Shown here: piece after piece, positions 45,188-53,391 of the stretch
Position numbering within the stretch: the stretch's first letter is position 1
Layout: each line of letters opens with the position of its first letter
NCBI RefSeq assembly: GCF_004022215.1
Contig: NZ_SAUZ01000009.1
Span: 62,001-126,000, forward strand
Direction of reading: 5' to 3'
DNA length: 64,000 bases
Source of the DNA: Paenirhodobacter populi
GTDB taxonomy: Bacteria; Pseudomonadota; Alphaproteobacteria; Rhodobacterales; Rhodobacteraceae
Program-made: the position numbers and the translations under genes
Notes under the pieces: generated by a model
The model's input: the letters and a program-made list of their open reading frames with translations, nothing else
Databases searched by the model: none
What the model was told of the DNA's origin: nothing

Positions 45188-46531
45188 ATGGCAAGAAAGC
45201 GTTTCGATCCACGACATCTGCCCGATTTCACGCAAAAGAGGGTCATTGACAGCCATATGGACCGGCTGGACACCACCGGCGTGTCGCGCCGCGACTTTCT
45301 CGCGCTTGCCTCTGCCGGGGTTGCGGCCGGCGCGGCGGCTTCGGCGCTTGGCATGCCCAATGTCGCGGTGGCCTCCGGCTCGAAGAAGGTGGCCTACCTC
45401 GCCTGGAGCGCCAGCACCGAATACAATCAATTGGTCAGTCAGGGGGCAGAAAGCGCCGCGAGGGCGCTTGGCCTGAACTATTCCTTCTTTGACGGCCAGA
45501 TCGATTCCGGCCGGCAATTGTCGCAATTCGAACAGCTGGGCACCGAACGGGCGATCGGCGGCTTTTTCAACATCCTCGATGGCAGCGCCCTGCGGCGCGC
45601 CGGTCAGCTCGCACAGGACAACCAGACCTATTTCGCGGCGATCTGGGACAGCGTGCCGTGGTTCACCCCCTTTGATGTCGGTGACTATTTCACGCTCTAC
45701 CTCAACCCGCATGAGGACGAAGCCCATCGTGGCGTCAGCCGGGCCGTCTATCAGGCCGTCACCGACAGGTTCGGCGAGGGCGAGGTCGCCGCGCTTACCG
45801 GCACGCCGGGCAACTGGTGCGAGATTTCCCGCAACGCGGGCCGCGACCTTGCACTGGCCGAGTTTCCGAACATCCGCCAGACGGCTTCCCTGCCCGGGAA
45901 ATGGCTGCGCGAGGAATCCCTGCGGGCGACCGAAGACCTTCTGACCCGCAACGGCAAACTGGTCGGCCTTGTCGCGCAAAATGATGACGAGGCTCAGGGT
46001 GCACTGACGGCGCTGCGCAACGTCGGGCTACAGCCGGGCAAGGACTTTTTCGTCGGCGGGGCGGATGGCACGTCGCTGGGGGCGCGCGCGATTCAGGACG
46101 GGATCCAGACATCCACCAGCGGCAACAGCCCGGTCTTCACCGGCGCGTTCCTGACCAGTTGGCTCTATGACGTCGCCAATGGCTGGAAACCGCGCGTGGC
46201 CGAGCGGCAGCTTTTCTGGAAGCCTACCGTCGTGACCAGAGAAAACGTCGACGCCTATGTCGCGCGCTATGTCGACAATGATGGCGTGGAACCGTTTGAT
46301 TTCCGCAAGTTTTCACGGGTGCTGAACCCGGACGACTGGGATCCGCAGGCCTATGTCTATCCGGCGGAAACCGAGGAGATCTGGAAAGGCTATCCCAGAC
46401 CCGAAGGCTGGACCCTGCCCGCGCCTCTGGCCGAAGCCAAGGCAAAAGGCGAATTCGAACAGGTGCGCGAGGAATATGCGGCCCATAACAAGATCCTGTT
46501 CGATGGACCTTCGCCGAACCTGAAAACCTGA
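45188..46531 (+). CDS. Sugar-type ABC binding protein 2, Tat-exported, paralogue of binding protein 1
   Basis: A 447-residue protein, exactly the same length as its upstream paralogue. SRRDFL is again at residues 33-38, and the preamble repeats LPDFT, ID-HM-RLDT and GVSRRDFL in the same register. Shared mature segments are WDSVPWFTPFDVGDYF, ATEDLLTRNGKLVGLVAQNDD and NPDDWDPQAYVYP. The ligand-facing regions differ more, so the pair probably broadens the solute range of one transporter. ATG 45188 has TGGAG upstream. Confidence 0.9.
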   Translation: MARKRFDPRHLPDFTQKRVIDSHMDRLDTTGVSRRDFLALASAGVAAGAAASALGMPNVAVASGSKKVAYLAWSASTEYNQLVSQGAESAARALGLNYSFFDGQIDSGRQLSQFEQLGTERAIGGFFNILDGSALRRAGQLAQDNQTYFAAIWDSVPWFTPFDVGDYFTLYLNPHEDEAHRGVSRAVYQAVTDRFGEGEVAALTGTPGNWCEISRNAGRDLALAEFPNIRQTASLPGKWLREESLRATEDLLTRNGKLVGLVAQNDDEAQGALTALRNVGLQPGKDFFVGGADGTSLGARAIQDGIQTSTSGNSPVFTGAFLTSWLYDVANGWKPRVAERQLFWKPTVVTRENVDAYVARYVDNDGVEPFDFRKFSRVLNPDDWDPQAYVYPAETEEIWKGYPRPEGWTLPAPLAEAKAKGEFEQVREEYAAHNKILFDGPSPNLKT

Positions 46532-46536
46532 CTTCC

Positions 46537-46564
46537 ATGCGGGGCCGCTGCTGCGGCCCCGCAT
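46537..46564. terminator. Bidirectional terminator between convergent operons
   Basis: A perfect 12-bp stem (46537-46548 with 46553-46564) and TGCT loop fill most of the 46-bp gap between the binding protein 2 gene and the convergent monooxygenase gene. Confidence 0.65.
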
Positions 46565-46577
46565 CCGCCGGCGCAGA

Positions 46578-47981
46578 TCACTCGGCGGCGTTCCGGGCGG
46601 CGGCCTCGGCCTGTTTCAGGGCCGGGAGATCGCGGTATCTTTCGGCCGGATGGTCTTTCGGCAGATACGGGCCTTCACCGAAAAGCTTTTCGCGGAGCGT
46701 GCCGGGGCGGTATGCGGTCGGATAGGCACCACGTTTCTGCAACTCGGGGACGATCAGATCGACCACATCCTCGAAACTGCCGGGCGTGATCGCATAGGCG
46801 ATGTTGAACCCGTCGACGCCGGTTTCCTCGGCCCAGTCCTGCAACGTGTCGGCGATCTGCGCGGGCGAGCCGGTAAAGACCGGCCCAAGCCCGCCGATGC
46901 CGCCGAACTGTGCCAGTTCATCGACCGTCCAGACCTTGTCCTTGCCGGCAAGGTTTTCAAGCATGGAATGGATGGCGTTGGTCTCGACCTTCTTGATCAC
47001 GTCACCAGGGGAATATTGGCCGAAATCCAGCCCGCTCCACCCGGACATGAAGACCAGCGACCCTTCGTAGGACGCATAGCCGCTGTATTCCTTCAGCTTG
47101 GCCTCGGCCTTCTCCTCGGTCTCGGCGGTGATGATGGTGATCAGCGTATAGATGTAGATCTTGGCGGGATCGCGCCCTTCGGCCGCGGCGCGGGCACGGA
47201 TATCCCCGACATAGGCCTTCAGCACCGATTTGGTCGGTGCCGCGACAAAGACGCATTCCGCATGTCGGGCGGCGAAGGCCTTGCCCGCACCCGACGCCCC
47301 CGCCTGATAGATCAGCGGCGTGCGCTGCGGCGAGGGTTCGGTGAGCCCATATCCCGGAACGTCGAAGAATTTCCCCTTGTGGCCGATTTCATGCACCTTC
47401 GCCGGATCGGCAAAGACGCCGCCCGCGCGGTCACGCAGGACGGCGCCTTCCTCCCAGCTGCCTTCCAGAAGCTTGTAGATGACTTCCAGATATTCCTCGG
47501 CAATCTCATAGCGGTTGTCGTGGCGTTGCAGCCCGGCCTGACCCACGTTTTTCGCCCCGCTTTCCAGATAGGAGGTCACGATGTTCCAGCCCACCCGCCC
47601 CTTTGAATGATGGTCGGCCGTGGCGATGCGGCGCGCGAAGGTATAGGGGTGCTCGAAACTGGTCGAAGCGGTGATGCCGATCCCCAGATGCTCCGTCGCA
47701 AGCGCGATGGGCGCGGCCAGTTGCAGCGGATCGTTGACCGGGATCTGCGCGCCGGTCCGGATCGCACCTTCGTTCGAGCCCCGGTAGACATCATAATAGC
47801 CGATCACATCGGCAATGAAGATCCCGTCGAAAATACCGCGCTCCAGCGTGCGGGCCAGATCCTGCCAATAGTCCAGATCCTTGTATTTCCAGGACCTGTC
47901 CGAAGGATGCGCCCAGAGGCCGGGCGACTGATGGCCCACACAGTTCATGTCGAAAGCGTTGAAGCGGATCTGGCGGGTCAT
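46578..47981 (-). CDS. LLM-class flavin monooxygenase, DmoA/NtaA-like
   Basis: A 467-residue FMNH2-dependent monooxygenase. The opening IRFNAFDMNCVGHQSPGLW, then YKDLDYWQDLARTLERGIFDG, EHPYTFARRIATADHHSKGRVG and PSPQRTPLIYQAGASGAGKAF, resembles dimethyl-sulfide-monooxygenase (DmoA) and NtaA enzymes. It is a distant paralogue of the enzyme at 42.3 kb but is on the opposite strand, convergent with the transporter operon. It follows the DszC/SfnB-like gene in transcription order only if read from a different promoter: it is upstream of that gene's stop by 126 bp on the same strand. A flavin reductase partner is not encoded nearby. Confidence 0.92.
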   Translation of the reverse strand: MTRQIRFNAFDMNCVGHQSPGLWAHPSDRSWKYKDLDYWQDLARTLERGIFDGIFIADVIGYYDVYRGSNEGAIRTGAQIPVNDPLQLAAPIALATEHLGIGITASTSFEHPYTFARRIATADHHSKGRVGWNIVTSYLESGAKNVGQAGLQRHDNRYEIAEEYLEVIYKLLEGSWEEGAVLRDRAGGVFADPAKVHEIGHKGKFFDVPGYGLTEPSPQRTPLIYQAGASGAGKAFAARHAECVFVAAPTKSVLKAYVGDIRARAAAEGRDPAKIYIYTLITIITAETEEKAEAKLKEYSGYASYEGSLVFMSGWSGLDFGQYSPGDVIKKVETNAIHSMLENLAGKDKVWTVDELAQFGGIGGLGPVFTGSPAQIADTLQDWAEETGVDGFNIAYAITPGSFEDVVDLIVPELQKRGAYPTAYRPGTLREKLFGEGPYLPKDHPAERYRDLPALKQAEAAARNAAE

Positions 47982-48068
47982 TCTTGCGGTCTCTTTCCCT
48001 TGATCTGATTTCCGGATGTGTCTGGCCGGTCACGGCCGAACGTGAGTGCCCCGGCGGGCGAAGTCGGA

Positions 48069-48094
48069 CGCCCCGGGGCCCGTGCCCCGGGGCG
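48069..48094 (-). terminator. Strong hairpin after the DszC/SfnB-like gene
   Basis: An 11-bp perfect stem (48069-48079 with 48084-48094) with loop CCGT lies 14 nt past the stop of the monooxygenase gene at 48108, upstream of the next minus-strand gene. It suggests that the two minus-strand genes are at least partly transcriptionally separated. Confidence 0.5.
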
Positions 48095-48107
48095 CCCGAT
48101 GCCAGCC

Positions 48108-49376
48108 TCAGTTCCAGGCGTGGCGCGGCGGATCGATGCCGTTCAGGTAGAAATTTCCGACATGGTAGAATTTCCAGCGCACCGGGTCGTGCAGCGTATG
48201 GGTGCGGGCATTTCTCCAGTGCCGGTCAAGCGCGTGCTGCGCGAGCGTCGAGCGTGTGCCCCCAAGCTCGAACAGCCTGTTGGTCGCATCGATCGCGATC
48301 TGGGTGGTCAGCACCTTGGCCTCGGCGGTCTTGATCGTCGCATCCGAGACATTCTCACGCGTCGGTTCGGCCAGCCCCCTGTCGATGGCGCGGCCCGCGA
48401 TTTCCAGCAAAGCCTCGGCGGCATGAAGACGGATCTTGAGATCGCCGATCGCGGCGATCGTATAGGGGTCCTCGCCTGCCGTGTCCTTGCCGCTGTCCAC
48501 CCAGGGGCGGCTTTGGGTGGTGACGAACCGGATGGTTTCGTCGATGGCATTGCGGGCGATCCCGGCGTCGATCGCGGCCTGGATGATCTGCGAAATCGGG
48601 CCCTGGACGGTGGGCACCTCCGTCACGTCCTGCAGCTTGACCGCCCGCGCCTTCGGCACCCGCACATCGATCGCGCGGACCGAGCCCGAGGCGGTCGTCC
48701 GCTGACCAAAGCTCGACCAGTTGTTGGTGATGGTCAGGCCGGGCGTCTCGCGGTCGGTAAAAACCAGATATACCCCGTCATCTCCGACAGCGACGATCGG
48801 CACGATATGGGACAAGAGCGCGCCGGTCGTGTAGAATTTCTCGCCGTTGACCACCGCATCATCGCCCTCGAAAACGACGCGGGTCTGGAAATCGACGACA
48901 GTCTTGCCGCCGAATTCCGAAAATGCGTTGCCGAACCGCAGCCCATCAAGCGCCCAGCCGAAGATCTGCCGCTTTTCCTCGTCGGTGGCGTCGATGCCGA
49001 TCAGCCCGAGGATCGCGATATGGTTCTGCGCGATCTGCGCCACGGCAGGGTCGCCCGAGGCCACGATACCTATCACCCTGGCCAGCGTCGCATAGGACAG
49101 GCCCGGACCGCCGTATTCCCTTGGCACGTTGATCGACCAGATGCCGCTTTGCGAATACAGATCCACCTCGCGCAGCGGCAAAAGCCCTTCGCGGTCGCGC
49201 AGCGCGGCATCCCTCGCCAGTTCCGCCGCAAGCTCCGTCGCCGCGCGGATCGCATCGGCATCGTCTTTCAGCAGATGCGGGCGGGAGGCGGGGCGCGGAC
49301 GCGGCGGCACCGGGTCGTCCGAGTTGACGCGCGGATGCAGATTGAAGTCGATCGGGGTTTCGGGAAGAGATCCCAT
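48108..49376 (-). CDS. Acyl-CoA-dehydrogenase-fold flavin monooxygenase, DszC/SfnB-like
   Basis: A 422-residue protein of the acyl-CoA dehydrogenase fold, in the branch that includes DszC and SfnB. Visible are GIWSINVPREYGGPGLSYATL, GNAFSEFGGKTVVDFQTR, VNGEKFYTTGALLSHIVP, and the C-terminal LFELGGTRSTLAQHALDRHWRNARTHTLHDP (quoted parts are typical of DszC/SfnB). Such enzymes use FMNH2 and O2 to oxidise sulfides, sulfones or amines. ATG 49376 has AGAGGA 7 nt upstream; the longer frame to 49442 lacks family sequence. With the two LLM enzymes it points to an organosulfur or N-alkyl oxidation pathway. Confidence 0.9.
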   Translation of the reverse strand: MGSLPETPIDFNLHPRVNSDDPVPPRPRPASRPHLLKDDADAIRAATELAAELARDAALRDREGLLPLREVDLYSQSGIWSINVPREYGGPGLSYATLARVIGIVASGDPAVAQIAQNHIAILGLIGIDATDEEKRQIFGWALDGLRFGNAFSEFGGKTVVDFQTRVVFEGDDAVVNGEKFYTTGALLSHIVPIVAVGDDGVYLVFTDRETPGLTITNNWSSFGQRTTASGSVRAIDVRVPKARAVKLQDVTEVPTVQGPISQIIQAAIDAGIARNAIDETIRFVTTQSRPWVDSGKDTAGEDPYTIAAIGDLKIRLHAAEALLEIAGRAIDRGLAEPTRENVSDATIKTAEAKVLTTQIAIDATNRLFELGGTRSTLAQHALDRHWRNARTHTLHDPVRWKFYHVGNFYLNGIDPPRHAWN

Positions 49377-49712
49377 GGCAGTTCCTCTCTCAGCCCAAGG
49401 CAACCCTCGGAAAATGTCCCGAAGATCAAGCCGCTGTTTCAAAACGGATATATGATTTCACGGCGGCAAGCCTCGCAGAGATGCCGCTTTCAGGGAAGCC
49501 GTGGCCCTTCTCTTCGCAAAGGCGCGGCGAACGGTTTGTTCCCTGTTGCGTGACGCGGGCGGTGCAGTTCTTCCCCACCACCCCGCCGCAATGCGGATGC
49601 CGTGATGATAGGGGATTTCAACACTGCGGCGGAGCGCATCTTGCCCGGCCTCGTGAAGCGGCTGCTTACCCCGAGGAAGTGCAAGAGCGACGCACTGATG
49701 GCGAGGACGCCG
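49377..49712. other. Intergenic stretch of 336 bp
   Basis: Upstream region of the DszC/SfnB-like gene and downstream region of the SDR gene (both minus strand). A short plus-strand segment from ATG 49602 reads plausibly for about 35 codons (MIGDFNTAAERILPGL) but matches no family I know and merges into the antisense of the SDR gene. No other gene is seen. Confidence 0.45.
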
Positions 49713-50609
49713 TCAGCCGACAGTGCCCGAGCCGCCGGTGACGCCATAGACTTCGCCGGTGATATAGCTGGCCTCGGGGCTTGCGAGCAGGACGTAGACC
49801 GGCGCAAGCTCCACCGGCTGTCCCGGACGACCGAATGGCGTCTGGGAGCCGAAGCGCGTGACCGCCTCGGAGGGCTGACCGCCCGAGGGTTGCAGCGCGG
49901 TCCAGAACGGCCCGGGCGCGACGACATTGGCGCGGATCCCCTTGTCGATGAGCTGCGCGGCCAGCGCCTTGGTATAGGCGACGATCCCCGCCTTGGTCAT
50001 CGCGTAATCCAGCAGGATCGCCGAGGAATCATAGGCCTGCACCGACGAGGTGGTGATGATGCTCGCCCCCGGCGGCAGATGAGGCACCGCCGTCTGGATG
50101 ATCCAGTGCATCGCGTAAAGGTTGGTTTTCACCGTCTTGTCGAAATCCTCTGAACTCAGTTCGGCGATATCCTCGCGGAACTGCTGACGCGCCGCATTGA
50201 CCACGAGAATGTCGAGCCCGCCGAACGCCGCGACGGTCCGCCCGACGATCTCGCGCGCCCAGTTTTCCTGCCGCAGATTGCCCGCGAGGGCGAGCGCGTT
50301 GCGCCCCTCGGCCTCGATCAGGGTGATCACCTCGCTGGCGTCGGCTTCCTCGTCGGGCAGGTAGGCGATGGCGACATCGGCACCCTCGCGCGCAAAGGCG
50401 ATGGCCGCGGCGCGACCGATGCCGCTGTCGCCGCCGGTGATCAGCGCCTTGCGTCCGGTCAGCTTGCCGCTGCCCACGTAGCTTGTCTCGCCGTGATCGG
50501 CCGGTGGGTTCAGCCGGCGCGCCTCGCCGGGGGCGGGCTGCGGTTGGGCCGGAAACGGCGGCCGGGGATACAGGCTGCGGGGATCTTGCAGCCTCGATTG
50601 TTCGGTCAT
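49713..50609 (-). CDS. SDR-family oxidoreductase (YghA/glucose-dehydrogenase-like)
   Basis: A 298-residue short-chain dehydrogenase with a 50-residue Pro-rich N-terminal extension typical of the YghA group. The Rossmann motif is TGGDSGIGR (residues 58-66), followed by NAARQQ, the catalytic serine region ITTSSVQAYD, and the YxxxK motif DYAMTKAG. It uses NAD(P)H and an alcohol or aldehyde substrate. ATG 50609 has AGGAGAGG upstream. Members are often stress-induced. It stands alone. Confidence 0.92.
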   Translation of the reverse strand: MTEQSRLQDPRSLYPRPPFPAQPQPAPGEARRLNPPADHGETSYVGSGKLTGRKALITGGDSGIGRAAAIAFAREGADVAIAYLPDEEADASEVITLIEAEGRNALALAGNLRQENWAREIVGRTVAAFGGLDILVVNAARQQFREDIAELSSEDFDKTVKTNLYAMHWIIQTAVPHLPPGASIITTSSVQAYDSSAILLDYAMTKAGIVAYTKALAAQLIDKGIRANVVAPGPFWTALQPSGGQPSEAVTRFGSQTPFGRPGQPVELAPVYVLLASPEASYITGEVYGVTGGSGTVG

Positions 50610-51066
50610 GGCTTGTCCTCTCCTGTCGTCGGTGTCGTGGTCGGAACGGGCGTCGCCCGTTGCTGGAAACGGGCACTGTCACATGCGCCGGACGTGCAAG
50701 GCAGCCGCTGCCGGGGGCGGTCCTCTCCGTCAGGATGCCGATACCGCGTGAAAGGGCGGCCACCGCCCCCTGGCAGGGCGGGGTGCCCACGCCGGTCATC
50801 AGCGAAGAAGCGTCCCTCCCCGGACCCTTGCAGCAGCCCGCAATCCAGCGGCCGTCGATAGATGAAGAATTAACGAGTCTCGGGCGAAACCGTTCCGAAC
50901 CTTTCCCCGGTTCTTTCACTCACGCCTCGGCGCGGGCGGGATCAGTTCGCCCACCTGCATCAGGCCAAGCCGATCGGGAGTCCGGTTCTCGGCGCGCCGA
51001 ACTGGCGCCCGATCCTTGCAATCAGGCCTGACGGGCGGAGTGCTGGCCGGAGGGGCAAGTCCGCGG
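50610..51066. other. Intergenic stretch of 457 bp
   Basis: GC-rich, with no convincing gene. A less GC-rich spot near 50862-50880 (GATGAAGAATTAACGAG) is the only promoter-like sequence noted; it is upstream of the SDR gene and downstream of the MFS gene. Confidence 0.45.
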
Positions 51067-52260
51067 CTATGCGCGCGCCGCGATCCGTTGCGCCAGCACG
51101 GCCAGCAGCCCGAATGCCAGCATCGTCACCGGGATCGACCAGCTTGCCGCCGTTGGTATCGCGGTCACGATTGCCGCCCCCGCCGCCCCCATTGTCATGT
51201 GGATCGCCCCCAGAACGGCGCTTGCCGTTCCGACGGATCGGTCAAGAGCGACAAGCGCGGCCCCGATCGCGACGCCGATCATGATCCCCATGCCGATCTG
51301 CGAAACGACTATCAGGCCCAGCATGATCGCGGGATGGTTGGCACCGGCGCCGCGCAGCACCAGCAGGACGATCGGCGCCGCAACGATCAGCCCGACCCCG
51401 ATACGCACCCGATGGCTGGCGCGGATATATCGGGACAGGATGCCGCCGCAGAACGCGGCGGCGGCATAGCAGGCCGTGGCGAGGCTGAGCCTTGCTGGCG
51501 TCCAGCCGAATTCGCCGGTGTAGAACTGTTGCGCCCCCGAGACCTCGGAATAGGCCCCGCCGATCGCCGCACCGGACATCAGCGCATAGGCCAGAAACAC
51601 GCGGTTCCGCAGCACATGGGCATAGGCGGACAGCATGGCGCGAGGGCCGCCGTTCTCCGTCCGCTGATGGTGCGTTTCGGGTAGCGAGACTGTCACCGCA
51701 GCCAGCGCCACGGCCCCCGCGAGGATGGTGCTCGCCAGCGCAATTCGCCAGTTCGCCAGATCGGCGATCAGACCGCCGAACACCGGCGCCAGACCGGGCG
51801 TCACCGCCATCGCCATGGTCAGAAGCGACATGGTGCGCATGAACTCGGGCCCGGTATAGCGATCCCTTGCGATGGCGCGCGGCAGCGCGAGGCTCGCGCT
51901 CGCCCCCAGCCCCTGCACCAGCCGCGCGGCCAGAAGCAGCAGACCGTCACTGGCGAAGGTCGCGCCGATGCTGCCCAGCAGATAGATCGCCAGCCCGCCG
52001 ATCAGCACCGGCCGCCGCCCGATCCGGTCGGAAAGCGGCCCGACGACAAGCTGCCCGACCGCAAGGCCCAGAAGCACCATCGACAGGATCAGCCCGACCG
52101 ATTCATCCGGCAAAGCCACCCCGCGGGCGATGTCGCGCAGCGAGGGCACGACGATATTCGTGGCAAGCTGACCCAATGCGGTCAGCGCCATCAGCAGCGC
52201 GAGGACGCCCGCCGTCGCGCGTTCGGTCGCCGGGGTATCGGGGAAAGTTTCAGTGGGCAT
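51067..52260 (-). CDS. MFS transporter, Bcr/CflA-type drug efflux
   Basis: A 397-residue twelve-helix exporter. It opens ALLMALTALGQLATNIVVPSL and has the motif A-type loop GPLSDRIGRRPVLIGG between helices 2 and 3, and RLVQGLGASASLALPRAIARD in helix 4-5, the Bcr/CflA pattern. It probably exports drugs or metabolites by proton antiport. It is divergent from the LysR gene at 52.36 kb, which carries a LysR-type box at its start, so regulation by that protein is likely. Confidence 0.93.
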   Translation of the reverse strand: MPTETFPDTPATERATAGVLALLMALTALGQLATNIVVPSLRDIARGVALPDESVGLILSMVLLGLAVGQLVVGPLSDRIGRRPVLIGGLAIYLLGSIGATFASDGLLLLAARLVQGLGASASLALPRAIARDRYTGPEFMRTMSLLTMAMAVTPGLAPVFGGLIADLANWRIALASTILAGAVALAAVTVSLPETHHQRTENGGPRAMLSAYAHVLRNRVFLAYALMSGAAIGGAYSEVSGAQQFYTGEFGWTPARLSLATACYAAAAFCGGILSRYIRASHRVRIGVGLIVAAPIVLLVLRGAGANHPAIMLGLIVVSQIGMGIMIGVAIGAALVALDRSVGTASAVLGAIHMTMGAAGAAIVTAIPTAASWSIPVTMLAFGLLAVLAQRIAARA

Positions 52261-52335
52261 CTGGCCTGCCTGACGTTGCGGTCATCGCCTTTGACTGGAC
52301 GGGCCTTATCCCGTCAACTAATGAATAGCGCATGG

Positions 52336-52356
52336 CTTATAGGTATGAATGATAAG
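52336..52356. promoter_or_regulatory. LysR-type box CTTAT-N11-ATAAG
   Basis: 5-bp perfect half-sites at 52336-52340 and 52352-52356 with an 11-bp spacer match the T-N11-A rule for LysR regulators. The site lies between the MFS gene and the LysR gene and ends 8 nt before the preferred LysR start, consistent with autorepression. It would overlap the alternative start at 52349, which argues for 52364. Confidence 0.55.
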
Positions 52357-52363
52357 GCGTCGC

Positions 52364-53248
52364 ATGAAGGATGTGGAACTGCGCCACCTGCGCTGTCTGG
52401 TGGCGGTGGCGGAGGAACGCAGCTTCAGCCGGGCGGCCATGCGCCTCGGCACGACGCAGCCTTCGGTGAGCCAGTTGCTCAAGCGGCTCGAAGATGTTCT
52501 GGGCCACCGGCTTGTCGAGCGGGACCGCACCTCGGTCGCGCTAATCCCTTTGGGCGAGGCGGTGCTGCCGATAATGCGGCAGGCTCTGGCGTCGGTCGAT
52601 CTGGCGATGGAGGAAACCCGGCGCTGCCTGCGCGGTGAGGTCGGACGGCTGCGGATCGGGGTGGCGACACTGGCCCTTTACGGAAAGGCGCCGTCCCTGA
52701 TCCGCCGGTTCCGCGCGATGTATCCCGAGGTCGAGGTGACGATGACCGTCATCCGCGGCAACGACCGGATCAGGCTCCTGCTGGAGGGCGAGATCGACAT
52801 CGCGTTTGTCGCCGCGGCACCGTCCCATCCGACACTGACGCAGATCCCGCTGTCCGAAGAGGTGCTCTGCGCCGTCCTTCCGGACAGCCACAGGCTGGCG
52901 AGGGCAGAGGCGATCGGCCTCGCCGATCTGGCCGACAACGACTGGATCATGCCCCCGGCCGGCATGCCCCTGCACAATGATATCGTGCGGGAATGCCACC
53001 GCGCCGGATTCGAGCCCCGCATCACGGCTGAGAGCGACGATTTCTCGACCGCCTTCGGCCTTGTCCTCGCCGGAACCGGGATCGCCCTAGCCGGAGAGAG
53101 CTTTCGCGATTTCACGGGGCCGCACCTTGTCCTGCGGCCGATCCGGGATCTGCCCTTGCGGCTCAGGCATGTCCTGCTGCACCGGCAATCGCAGATGTCG
53201 CCGACCACTCTGGCCTTCATCGCGACACTGGCGCCCTGCCCCGGCTAG
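52364..53248 (+). CDS. LysR-family transcriptional regulator
   Basis: A 294-residue regulator starting MKDVELRHLRCLVAVAEE. The HTH is FSRAAMRLGTTQPSVSQLLKR, with an effector domain (EIDIAFVAAAPSHPTL; LSEEVLCAVLPDSHRLAR). AAGG precedes ATG 52364 at good spacing. It is divergent from the MFS exporter and probably controls it. Confidence 0.92.
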   Translation: MKDVELRHLRCLVAVAEERSFSRAAMRLGTTQPSVSQLLKRLEDVLGHRLVERDRTSVALIPLGEAVLPIMRQALASVDLAMEETRRCLRGEVGRLRIGVATLALYGKAPSLIRRFRAMYPEVEVTMTVIRGNDRIRLLLEGEIDIAFVAAAPSHPTLTQIPLSEEVLCAVLPDSHRLARAEAIGLADLADNDWIMPPAGMPLHNDIVRECHRAGFEPRITAESDDFSTAFGLVLAGTGIALAGESFRDFTGPHLVLRPIRDLPLRLRHVLLHRQSQMSPTTLAFIATLAPCPG

Positions 53249-53391
53249 AGCGTCATCACACGTCCTTCGTTGTCCGAGAGGATGTTCCCCCGCACAGGGG
53301 CCGGGCGCGGGGTCTTTGGACGCAGCCGCCGTTGCCCCCCGATCGCCACGTCGCGGCGCGCGACCACCTCGGGGCGAAAGCGCGGATCAGC
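53245..53391 (-). other. Possible short or remnant coding segment
   Basis: On the minus strand an open segment of about 48 codons, ending TAG at 53245-53247, reads in a codon pattern like a real protein end (RPEVVARRDVAIGGQRRL; NILSDNEGRVMTL). It overlaps the last bases of the Acg-like gene in another frame and the end of the LysR gene, and has no clear start. I do not recognise it. Confidence 0.25.
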
